Of a stretch of DNA of 33,243 bases, positions 16,668 through 23,845 are shown one piece after another. The translations under genes and the position numbers were made by a program. The notes beneath the pieces were generated by a model, which did not search any database, was not told the origin of the DNA, and worked only from the letters and a program-made list of their open reading frames with translations. The stretch is taken from contig JADMJR010000230.1 of NCBI GenBank assembly GCA_018780365.1, positions 1 through 33,243 of the forward strand, read 5' to 3'. Source of the DNA: Acidovorax sp. Lineage in GTDB: Bacteria > Pseudomonadota > Gammaproteobacteria > Burkholderiales > Burkholderiaceae_C. Each line of letters opens with the position of its first letter. Positions within the stretch are counted from its first letter, which is position 1.

Positions 16668-18101
16668 ATGCAACTGAACTACATCGCCAACGCCTCGGTG
16701 CCGTCCGCTTCTGGCCGCACGATCCCCGTGATCGATCCGTCGGACGGCCAGCCCTTCGACGAGATCCAGCGCAGCAACGCCGACGACATCGACGCGGCGG
16801 TGCATGCAGCCCGCCAGTGCTACAACGCGGTGTGGCAGAAGCTGGCGCCGGTGGAGCGCGGCCGACTGCTGCAAAAGCTCTCGGCCAAGATCCTGGAGCA
16901 TGCGGACGAGCTGACGGCACTGGAGCAGCGCGACTGCGGCAAGCCCACCAAGCAGGCGCGGGCCGACGCGATTGCGCTGGCACGCTACTTCGAGTTCTAC
17001 GCCGGTGCCTGCGACAAGTTCCACGGCGAGACCATCCCCTACCCCGACGGCTACAGCGTGCTCACCTGGCGCGAGCCCCATGGCGTCACAGGCCATGTGA
17101 TCCCCTGGAACTACCCCATGCAGATCTTTGGCCGCAGCGTGGGCGGCGCCCTGGCGGCGGGCAATGTGTGCGTGGTCAAGCCGGCGGAGGACGCCTGCCT
17201 CTCGCTGATCCGCGTGGCGCAACTGGCAGCCGAGGTGGGGTTCCCAGCCGGAGCTTTGAATATCGTCACCGGCTACGGCCACGAGGTGGGCGACGCGCTG
17301 GCCCGCCACCCCGGCATCGACCACATCAGCTTCACCGGCAGCCCCAAGATCGGCACGCTGATCCAGCAGGTGGCCGCCGAGCGCCACTGCCCCGTGACGC
17401 TGGAGCTGGGCGGCAAGAGCCCCCAGATCATCTTTGCCGACGCCGACCTGGACGCCGCCATCCCCGTGGTCATCAACGCCATCGTGCAGAACGCGGGGCA
17501 AACCTGCTCGGCGGGCTCGCGTGTGCTGATCGATTCGCTGATTTATGAACCCCTGCTGGAGCGCCTGGGCAAAGCCTTTGACAAGCTGCGCGTGGGCCCC
17601 GCCGCGATGGACCTGGACGTGGGCCCGCTGATCCGCCAGACGCAGCAACAGCGCGTGTGGGATTTTCTGTCGGACGCCCAGGTGGCGGGCATCCCCATGG
17701 TGGGCCAGGGCGTGGTGGTGGATGAGGCCCCCGAAACCGGCTACTACCAGGCCCCCACGTTGTTGCGCGACGTGCCGGTGGGCCACCGCCTGGCGCAGGA
17801 AGAAGTGTTTGGGCCCGTGCTGTGCGCCATGGCCTTTCAGGACGAAGACCACGCCGTGGAGCTGGCCAACGCCACGCAGTTCGGCCTGGTGGCGGGCATC
17901 TGGACACGCGACGGCGCGCGCCAGTTCCGCATGGCCAAGCGGGTGCACAGCGGCCAGGTGTTCATCAACAACTACGGCGCTGCAGGCGGCGTGGAGCTGC
18001 CCTTTGGCGGCGTCAAGTCCAGTGGCTATGGGCGTGAAAAGGGCTTTGAAGCGCTGTACGGCTTCACCACCCTCAAAACCGTCGCCATCAAGTACGGCTG
18101 A
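16668..18101 (+). CDS. NAD(P)+-dependent aldehyde dehydrogenase
   Basis: The 477-residue cytoplasmic enzyme has the normal ALDH length and all key residues. These are N148 in IPWNYP, the cofactor-binding block VVKPAEDACLSLIR, E246 in TLELGGKSP, and the nucleophile C280 in AGQTCSAGSR. The C-terminal PFGGVKSSGYGREKG completes the family pattern. It oxidises an aldehyde to the acid, probably with NAD+; it looks closest to betaine-aldehyde or gamma-aminobutyraldehyde types, but I cannot fix the substrate. A -10-like CACAAT at 16655-16660 lies only seven bases before the ATG and no Shine-Dalgarno is visible, so the mRNA may be leaderless. A DUF2889 gene and a short-chain dehydrogenase follow on the same strand, suggesting an alcohol-to-acid catabolic unit. 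Confidence 0.95.
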   Translation: MQLNYIANASVPSASGRTIPVIDPSDGQPFDEIQRSNADDIDAAVHAARQCYNAVWQKLAPVERGRLLQKLSAKILEHADELTALEQRDCGKPTKQARADAIALARYFEFYAGACDKFHGETIPYPDGYSVLTWREPHGVTGHVIPWNYPMQIFGRSVGGALAAGNVCVVKPAEDACLSLIRVAQLAAEVGFPAGALNIVTGYGHEVGDALARHPGIDHISFTGSPKIGTLIQQVAAERHCPVTLELGGKSPQIIFADADLDAAIPVVINAIVQNAGQTCSAGSRVLIDSLIYEPLLERLGKAFDKLRVGPAAMDLDVGPLIRQTQQQRVWDFLSDAQVAGIPMVGQGVVVDEAPETGYYQAPTLLRDVPVGHRLAQEEVFGPVLCAMAFQDEDHAVELANATQFGLVAGIWTRDGARQFRMAKRVHSGQVFINNYGAAGGVELPFGGVKSSGYGREKGFEALYGFTTLKTVAIKYG

Positions 18102-18200
18102 TTGCGCCCCGGTGGTCCCGGTGGTGTCCCGCCCGCGCGCGACGGCGCGGCCGTGCACCGCTAACCTCTGATCCTTCTGTACGACGCCTTATCTCTCTCC

Positions 18201-18824
18201 ATGCCCCTGAGCCCCACCGCCCCCCGCACCCTCAAGCATGTCCGCCGGGTGACCTACCAGGGCTTTGAACGCGACGATGGCCTGTGGGACATCGAGGGCG
18301 AGCTGCACGACAGCAAGGCCTACGATGCGCCCTCCTTCCGCGACCGCACCTCCGTGCGCCTGGCGGGCGAGGCCATCCACCACCTGTGGCTGCGTGTCAC
18401 GGTCAACCGCCAGCTGGTGGTGCAGGCCATCGATGTGGCCATGGATTCGCACCCGCTCCGGGGTTGCACCGAGGCCCAGGCTGCGCTGCAGCAGATGGTG
18501 GGTTGCAGCATGGCGCGCGGCTGGCGCCAGGCCATCCAGAAGTACCTGGGTGGCGTGGCCAGCTGCACCCACCTGCGCGAGCTGCTGTTCAACCTGGCCA
18601 CCGCCGCCTTCCAGTCGGTGCCGGCCGTGTTTTCGTCCAGCCACCCCGACGAGCCCCCCCGCCACCTGGGCCAGTGCACAGGGTGGGACTTCAATGGCAA
18701 TGGCGTGAAGGAATACTTTCCCCAGTTTTATGGCCGCGTGCCAGCGCCGCCCATGGCCACCCGCCCAACCCCAGCCCCAGCCCCAGCTTCTGAAATTTCA
18801 GTCAAATTGCCCCCTGGCGCCTGA
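18201..18824 (+). CDS. DUF2889 family protein
   Basis: The 207-residue protein resembles DUF2889. It has an opening VTYQGFERDDGLWDIEGEL, a middle block with AIDVAMDSHPLRGCTEA, and CTHLRELLFNLATAAFQ. There is no signal peptide or membrane segment. Family function is unknown to me; members often sit among catabolic dehydrogenase genes, as here between an ALDH and an SDR. A Pro/Ala-rich tail (PAPPMATRPTPAPAPAS) ends in EISVKLPPGA, and those last residues and the stop are supplied by a dispersed repeat copy. The 99-bp gap before it has GC-rich short repeats but no clear terminator. Confidence 0.78.
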   Translation: MPLSPTAPRTLKHVRRVTYQGFERDDGLWDIEGELHDSKAYDAPSFRDRTSVRLAGEAIHHLWLRVTVNRQLVVQAIDVAMDSHPLRGCTEAQAALQQMVGCSMARGWRQAIQKYLGGVASCTHLRELLFNLATAAFQSVPAVFSSSHPDEPPRHLGQCTGWDFNGNGVKEYFPQFYGRVPAPPMATRPTPAPAPASEISVKLPPGA

Positions 18825-18856
18825 TAGGCAAGCGTCAGCAGCTATCTTTTTTGAGT
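18790..18856 (+). repeat. Dispersed repeat copy overlapping the DUF2889 stop
   Basis: The copy reads TTTCAGTCAAATTGCC, then TGGCGCCTGATAGGCAAGCG, then CAGCTATCTTTTTTGAG. It keeps the family order (A-rich start, TGCC, CGC, GAT...AAGCG, AGCTAT) but is more diverged in the centre than the other clear copies. It provides the last ten codons and stop of the DUF2889 gene and ends just before the SDR ribosome-binding site. Confidence 0.68.
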
Positions 18857-18876
18857 ATCCCAAGGAGACCTTTTCC

Positions 18877-19638
18877 ATGCGCGCACAGAACAAATCCATC
18901 ATCGTCACCGGCGCCGGCAACGGCATTGGCGAAGGCATTGCCAAGCGCCTGGCCGCTGAAGGTGGCAAGGTCATCGTGAACGACATCAACGAGGTCGGCG
19001 GCCAGCGCGTGGTGGCCGAGATCACCGCTGCAGGCGGCACCGCTGCCTTCTTCAAGGCCGACGTGACGAACTCGGCCCAGGTCAAGGCCATGGTCGATGA
19101 GGCCGTGCGCCTGTATGGCCGCCTGGACGTGGTGGTGAACAATGCGGGCTGGACGCACCGCAACCGCCCCATGCTCGAAGTGAGCGAGGAAGACTTCGAC
19201 AAGGTCTATGCCATCAACATGAAGAGCATCTACCTGTCGGCCATCCACGCTGTGCCCGCGCTGCGCCACGCTGGCGGCGGCAGCATCATCAACATCGCGT
19301 CCACCGCCGGGCTGCGCCCGCGCCCGGGGCTGACCTGGTACAACGGTTCCAAGGGTGCCGTCATCATCACCAGCAAGTCGATGGCGGCCGAGCTGGGCCC
19401 CGACAACATCCGTGTGAACTGCATCAACCCCGTGTTCAACCCCGACACGGGCCTGGCCGCCGAGTTTGCGGGGGGCCCGGTGGACGAGGCGCGCCGCGCC
19501 AAGTTTTTGGCCACCATTCCGCTGGGTCGCTTCTCCACGGCACTGGACGTAGCCAACGCCGCGCTCTACCTGGCCAGCGACGAGGCCGCGTTTGTCAGCG
19601 GTGTGTGCATTGAGGTGGACGGCGGGCGCTGCGTCTAA
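18877..19638 (+). CDS. Short-chain dehydrogenase/reductase (SDR)
   Basis: The 253-residue classical SDR has the nucleotide-binding TGAGNGIG (residues 11-18), VNNAG, and the catalytic set S142 (NIASTAG), Y155 and K159 (YNGSK). The C-terminal GRFSTALDVANAALYLASDE and SGVCIEVDGG are typical of FabG- and glucose-dehydrogenase-like members. The acidic residues after the second strand (VNDIN) suggest a preference for NAD(H). The start is ATG 18877 with AAGGAG at 18862-18867; the open frame extends further upstream but only through the repeat. Together with the upstream ALDH it could oxidise an alcohol stepwise to an acid. The substrate is not evident. Confidence 0.94.
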   Translation: MRAQNKSIIVTGAGNGIGEGIAKRLAAEGGKVIVNDINEVGGQRVVAEITAAGGTAAFFKADVTNSAQVKAMVDEAVRLYGRLDVVVNNAGWTHRNRPMLEVSEEDFDKVYAINMKSIYLSAIHAVPALRHAGGGSIINIASTAGLRPRPGLTWYNGSKGAVIITSKSMAAELGPDNIRVNCINPVFNPDTGLAAEFAGGPVDEARRAKFLATIPLGRFSTALDVANAALYLASDEAAFVSGVCIEVDGGRCV

Positions 19639-19839
19639 GCCAAAACTTCTTCTTCACGGTGCGTCGCAGCACCTGCGATGCGTGAAACCGGCGCGCCCCA
19701 GGCCAGGGCCGCCGCACAAGGGCTGCCCTGCTGTGCGGATGCGGCGTTTCACTTGCGTGTGCTGGCGGCCCCCCTTCCCGCGCACAGCGCGAGAGCAGGG
19801 GAAGGCGCGCAGCGCCACAGGGGGAGATGCGCTCGACTT
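19639..19839. other. Structured GC-rich intergenic region between convergent genes
   Basis: No gene is supported here. CCGCACA (19712-19718) pairs with TGTGCGG (19732-19738) and encloses AGGG/CCCT, giving an 11-bp hairpin. Outside it, GTGAAAC (19682-19688) and GTTTCAC (19746-19752) could extend the stem. The stretch 19765-19830 is a C/G-tract element with a GGCGCGCAGCGCC palindrome; in reverse complement it resembles the region after moeA (25205-25300). Neither hairpin has a good T-run, so any terminator role is a guess. Confidence 0.55.
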
Positions 19840-20682
19840 TCAGCCCAGCACTTCGCGCAGGGCCGTTTCGTACAGCTGGGTGAGCTTGTCCATCACCACC
19901 AGCAAACGTTCGCTGGTGGTCGCCACGGCATTGAGCCCGGCGTCATCGGCCGGGCGGCGCAGGGCCGATTCAAAAAACAGCCACTGCGAGTCGGCCAGCT
20001 CCAGCTCGTTGCGGATGGCGGGGGTGGACACCGGCGCGGCCTTCAGCGTCTGCAGCGCCTGGCGGAAGTCGGCGGCGTCGGACGCCAGCTGCGCCTGCAC
20101 CACCTTGGACTCCACCTTGGCCGCGTTCAAGAAGTAGTTCTTGGCCAGGCGCTGCGACAGCATGCGCTGGCGGCCAGCCAGGTTCACCAGGCGCGCGCTG
20201 GGCGCCTGCGCCAGCTTCTCGATGGATTCGGTCACCGCCTGGGCGATCAGCAGCGTGCGGTCGGCCTGGTCCGAGGCGGCCACCACCAGCGCGGTCTGGG
20301 TGGCTGGCGCGGCGGTCAGCTGGTTGAGCAGGGCAAACTGCTTTTGCACTTCTTCGAGTTGCCGCCCCACATCGGCCGGCCAGCGCCCCGACTGCAGGCC
20401 CCGGGCCAACTCGCTGCTGCCGGACTGCACCATCTTGCGCGCCAGCCCCAGCACATCCACCGCCGCACCGGGCAGCACCTGCAGGTACTGCTGGCAATAG
20501 GCCTTGGCCATGCGCTGCGACAGGGCGCGGAACCAGCCCGCATAGTTGATGGCGCCCGACAGCCCCATCTGCGCCTGGGCCCCGTTCGCCCAGGTGGGCA
20601 GCAAAATGCCGGCCGCCACCCACTGAAGGGCCACGCGGCGCTGGCATGGCGTGGCATCGGCTGAAAATTCGCGCGTCAACAT
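19840..20682 (-). CDS. Secreted protein with two PilJ/NarX-type sensor motifs
   Basis: The 280-residue protein begins with a signal peptide ([18 protein letters not shown], cleavage near AQA at residue 37; the RR pair may make it Tat-type). Two copies of a P-box-like motif follow: [18 protein letters not shown] (about 45-62) and [18 protein letters not shown] (about 166-183). Both match the N-x-AG-x-x-R-M-x-S-x-R-L pattern of NarX/NarQ and the PilJ N-terminal domain (PF13675). In NarX/NarQ the motif binds nitrate or nitrite at the dimer interface. There is no membrane helix, HAMP or kinase domain after it, so it is a free periplasmic protein. It is transcribed away from moaA. AAGGGG supports the ATG at 20682. 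A nitrate/nitrite-binding role is inferred from the motifs and the molybdenum-cofactor neighbours. Confidence 0.85.
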   Translation of the reverse strand: MLTREFSADATPCQRRVALQWVAAGILLPTWANGAQAQMGLSGAINYAGWFRALSQRMAKAYCQQYLQVLPGAAVDVLGLARKMVQSGSSELARGLQSGRWPADVGRQLEEVQKQFALLNQLTAAPATQTALVVAASDQADRTLLIAQAVTESIEKLAQAPSARLVNLAGRQRMLSQRLAKNYFLNAAKVESKVVQAQLASDAADFRQALQTLKAAPVSTPAIRNELELADSQWLFFESALRRPADDAGLNAVATTSERLLVVMDKLTQLYETALREVLG

Positions 20683-20851
20683 GGGAATCCCCTTGAAATC
20701 GGATGTGCCGATTGTTGCAATGCAGCATCCCAAACGCCCTGCGCCATGTCAAAGGCGGGCCACACCACCGGCTGGGCAAAACTTGACCGCGATCAACTCC
20801 GCGCACAGGGGCTTGCCCCCTCTGCAGGCGCCCATGCGGCAAAATCACGCC

Positions 20852-21991
20852 ATGGCCGAACGTGTGATTCCTCTGGTGGACCAACGCATCGCCGCTCTGG
20901 CGGCGCGGGTGCCCACACACCCCGTGGCCCCCACCGGCCTGCTCACTGACACCCGGGGCCGCCCGCTGCGTGACCTGCGCATCAGCGTGACGGACCGCTG
21001 CAACTTCCGCTGCAACTACTGCATGCCCAAGGAAGTGTTCGACAAGGACTACCCCTACCTGCCCCACGGCGCGTTGCTGAGTTTTGAAGAAATCACGCGG
21101 CTGGCAAAGCTCTTCCTGGCCCATGGCGTGCGCAAGATCCGCCTCACGGGTGGCGAGCCGCTGCTGCGCAAGAACCTGGAAGCGCTGGTGGCCCAGCTGG
21201 CCCAACTGCGCACGGTGGACGGCCTGCCGCCCGACCTGACCCTGACCACCAACGGGTCGCTGCTGGCGCGCAAGGCCCGAGCCCTGAAGGACGCGGGCCT
21301 GAACCGCGTGACCGTGAGCCTGGATGGCCTGGACGATGCGGTGTTTCGCCGCATGAACGATGTGGACTTTCCGGTGGCCGACGTGCTGGCGGGCATCGAG
21401 GCCGCGCACGCGGCGGGCCTGTCGCACATCAAGGTGAACATGGTGGTCAAGCGGGGAACCAACGACCACGAAATCTTGCCCATGGCACGCCACTTTCGCG
21501 GCACGGGCACCACGCTGCGGTTCATTGAATACATGGACGTGGGCGCCACCAACGGCTGGCGCATGGACGAGGTATTGCCCTCGGCCGAGCTGATCCAACG
21601 CCTGCGCGCCGAGCTGCCCCTGGTGCAGCTCGACCCGAGCAACCCCGGCGAGACCGCCGAGCGCTGGGGCTATGCCAATGCCCAAGGCCAATACGACCCC
21701 GCCCTGGGCGAGGTGGGCGTGATCAGCAGCGTGACCCAGGCCTTCTGCCACGACTGCAACCGCGCCCGCCTGTCCACCGAAGGCAAGCTGTACCTGTGCC
21801 TGTTTGCCTCGAAGGGCTACGACCTGCGCACCCTGCTGCGCGGCGGTGCCAGCGACGAAGCGATTGCCTCGGCCATCGCCCCCATCTGGCAACAGCGCAG
21901 CGACCGCTATTCGGAGCTGCGCAGCAGCCTGCCGGCGGACACCACGCAGGGTGGCGCGCGGCGGGTGGAGATGAGCTATATCGGCGGCTAG
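20852..21991 (+). CDS. moaA: GTP 3',8-cyclase MoaA (molybdenum cofactor biosynthesis)
   Basis: The 379-residue radical-SAM enzyme converts GTP to 3',8-cyclo-GTP in the first step of molybdopterin synthesis. The N-terminal cluster motif CNFRCNYC gives C50, C54 and C57. The [12 protein letters not shown] block is conserved, and the C-terminal cluster has C299, C302 and C316 ([11 protein letters not shown]...LYLCLF). The protein ends in the essential GG (MSYIGG). ATG 20852 is preferred over an in-frame ATG at 20834; CAAAAT lies just six bases upstream, so a leaderless transcript is possible. It heads a run of same-strand genes including mobA and moeA. moaB-E are not in this window. Confidence 0.97.
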   Translation: MAERVIPLVDQRIAALAARVPTHPVAPTGLLTDTRGRPLRDLRISVTDRCNFRCNYCMPKEVFDKDYPYLPHGALLSFEEITRLAKLFLAHGVRKIRLTGGEPLLRKNLEALVAQLAQLRTVDGLPPDLTLTTNGSLLARKARALKDAGLNRVTVSLDGLDDAVFRRMNDVDFPVADVLAGIEAAHAAGLSHIKVNMVVKRGTNDHEILPMARHFRGTGTTLRFIEYMDVGATNGWRMDEVLPSAELIQRLRAELPLVQLDPSNPGETAERWGYANAQGQYDPALGEVGVISSVTQAFCHDCNRARLSTEGKLYLCLFASKGYDLRTLLRGGASDEAIASAIAPIWQQRSDRYSELRSSLPADTTQGGARRVEMSYIGG

Positions 21992-22115
21992 CGGTGGGGC
22001 CAGCCCCGTGCATACCGGCCCTGTGGAGCCCCCGCTCCATGCCATGCTCCGGGCGCCATTTGTTTTAAGGCACCATGGGTGGCTGCGGCCTTCACCTCTT
22101 TCTCACACCCACCCC

Positions 22116-22499
22116 ATGCCCCTTCGCCCCACACACCGCGCCCTGTTTCTGGCCAATGCCACCGTCCTGGTCACGCACCAGATCGACGCCGCGTACTGGC
22201 ATGAGTGGGAACTGTTCCACATCCCCGGCGGCAACCAGGTCAACCTGCTGCTCAACCTGCCCATCATTGCGCTGGTGCTGTATGCCCAGGCACAGGTCGC
22301 GCGGGGCGAAGGCCCGGCGGCCCTGGCGTTCTACAAGCTCATGCCCTGCCTGGGGGCCTTGACCGTGGCGATCCACGGCCTGTTTTTTGCCCTGGGGCAC
22401 GAGGCGTTCGCGCAACCCGTGTCCCTGGGGCTGCTGGCCGGCACAGCCGTCCTCTCGTGCATGCAACTGACCGCGCTGCGTGCCCGGCCGCTGCAGTAA
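22116..22499 (+). CDS. Small membrane protein (DUF6713-like)
   Basis: The 127-residue protein has about four hydrophobic helices: [36 protein letters not shown], the [19 protein letters not shown] segment, and [20 protein letters not shown]. The charged [19 protein letters not shown] segment with several His and Glu residues resembles the small DUF6713 family, whose function I do not know. ATG 22116 is chosen because upstream codons are Pro/Arg-rich and unlike a membrane protein start. mobA begins 31 bp after its stop, so the two are likely co-transcribed. Confidence 0.72.
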   Translation: MPLRPTHRALFLANATVLVTHQIDAAYWHEWELFHIPGGNQVNLLLNLPIIALVLYAQAQVARGEGPAALAFYKLMPCLGALTVAIHGLFFALGHEAFAQPVSLGLLAGTAVLSCMQLTALRARPLQ

Positions 22500-22530
22500 C
22501 CCCCTGCTTCTCACCCCATCGCCCACCTCC

Positions 22531-23169
22531 ATGATTGAAACCCCAGACATCACCGGCCTCGTGCTTGCAGGCGGACGCGGCAGCCGCATGGGCGGCGTCG
22601 ACAAAGGCCTGCAGAGTTTTCGCGGCCTGCCGCTGGCGCTGCACACGCTGATGCGGCTGCAGATGCAGACCGGCGCCACCATGGTCAATGCCAACCGCAA
22701 CCTCGCAGCCTACGAGGCGTTTGGCGCCCCCGTGTGGCCCGATGTGCTGGCCGACTACGCGGGTCCGCTGGCGGGCTTTTTGACCGGGCTCGAGCGTTGC
22801 GAGACCCCCTGGTTGCTGACGGTGCCCTGCGACACCCCCCTGTTCCCATTGGACCTGGCCCAGCGCCTGGCGGCTGCGGCCGATGCCCAGGACGCCGACA
22901 TCGCCATGGCCGCAGCGCCCGAGGACGATGGCACGGGCACCACCACCGTGCGCACCCAGCCGGTGTTTTGCCTGCTGCGGGTGGACCTGCTTGAAAGCCT
23001 GGTCGCCTTCACCCAGGCCGGCGGCCGCAAGATCGACGCGTGGACGGGCCAGCACCGCTGCGCCACCGTGCCGTTTGACCAGCCGGGCGATGACCCCCAG
23101 GCGTTCTTCAACGCCAACACACTGGCCGAGCTGCACGCGCTGGAGAGCACCAGCACACCCCGGCCCTGA
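22531..23169 (+). CDS. mobA: Molybdenum cofactor guanylyltransferase MobA
   Basis: The 212-residue cytoplasmic enzyme attaches GMP to Mo-molybdopterin to form the MGD cofactor used by nitrate reductase and other DMSO-reductase-family enzymes. The nucleotide-binding signature [17 protein letters not shown] lies at residues 10-26. [14 protein letters not shown], the metal-binding VPCDTPLFP, and the C-terminal FFNANT are all present. The start ATG 22531 ([15 protein letters not shown]) gives the normal N-terminus. Its presence implies that the organism makes MGD-type molybdoenzymes, consistent with the nitrate-sensor-like gene nearby. Confidence 0.96.
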   Translation: MIETPDITGLVLAGGRGSRMGGVDKGLQSFRGLPLALHTLMRLQMQTGATMVNANRNLAAYEAFGAPVWPDVLADYAGPLAGFLTGLERCETPWLLTVPCDTPLFPLDLAQRLAAAADAQDADIAMAAAPEDDGTGTTTVRTQPVFCLLRVDLLESLVAFTQAGGRKIDAWTGQHRCATVPFDQPGDDPQAFFNANTLAELHALESTSTPRP

Positions 23170-23217
23170 CGGGCAGCGCCACCGCCCCGCCACGCCCCAC
23201 CCCGGCACAGCCCCCTC

Positions 23218-23808
23218 ATGACCGCGCCCATGCCACCCGCCTCAGCATTTGCAGCCGCCGCAGCCGCCGTCCACATCCGCCCCCTGGTGGCCGCCGATGC
23301 CGTGGCCTACAAGGCCCTGCGCGACGAGGCGCTGCGCACCGCGCCAGATGCGTTCACCTCGGACTACGCCGCGTCGGTAGGCCGCCCCGCCAAGGAGTAC
23401 GCCGTGCGTTTTGGCACGCTGGAGTCGGGCGTGTTTTTTCTGGGGGCCTTCAATGCCGCAGGCCAGTTGCTGGGCTGTGTGGGCTGTGAGCGCGAGCAGC
23501 GCGCCAAGCAGCGCCACTGCGCCACCGTGGTGGGCATGATGGTGGCGCCCACCGCGCAGCGCCGGGGCATAGGCCAGCAGCTCGTGGCCGCCTGCGTGTT
23601 GGCCGCGCGCCACGTGCCAGGGCTCACGCAACTGGTGCTGACCGTGACCGCATCGAACACCCATGTGGTGCAGCTGTATGAGCAGGCCGGTTTTCACGCC
23701 TGGGGCCTGCTGCCGCGCGCCGTCGTGGTGGACGGCGTGGGCTACGACAAGCTGCACATGCTGCTTTTGCTAACCTCAGACCCTTTTCCTGCCTGCCGCT
23801 CCAAGTGA
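23218..23808 (+). CDS. GNAT family N-acetyltransferase
   Basis: The 196-residue protein has the GNAT fold signatures: VHIRPLVAADAVAYKALRDE at the start, the acetyl-CoA-binding motif MMVAPTAQRRGIGQQLV (Q/R-x-x-G-x-G/A), and VTASNTHVVQLYEQAGF. An Ala-rich stretch precedes the domain. The acceptor is unknown; small molecules, protein N-termini and lysines are all possible for this family. It is 48 bp after mobA and 37 bp before moeA on the same strand, so it is probably co-transcribed with the cofactor genes, although a biochemical link is not established. Confidence 0.92.
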   Translation: MTAPMPPASAFAAAAAAVHIRPLVAADAVAYKALRDEALRTAPDAFTSDYAASVGRPAKEYAVRFGTLESGVFFLGAFNAAGQLLGCVGCEREQRAKQRHCATVVGMMVAPTAQRRGIGQQLVAACVLAARHVPGLTQLVLTVTASNTHVVQLYEQAGFHAWGLLPRAVVVDGVGYDKLHMLLLLTSDPFPACRSK

Positions 23809-23845
23809 CCAATTCCCAAGCAGCAGGCTTGACTGTTTATCCTCC

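Noticed and set aside
18102-18200. GC-rich stretch with GCGCGCGACGGCGCG after ALDH, considered as a terminator
   Set aside because: No stable hairpin followed by a T-run could be formed convincingly.
19970-22045. Long minus-strand frame opposite moaA
   Set aside because: It is antisense to moaA, with no recognisable domain and low-complexity composition.
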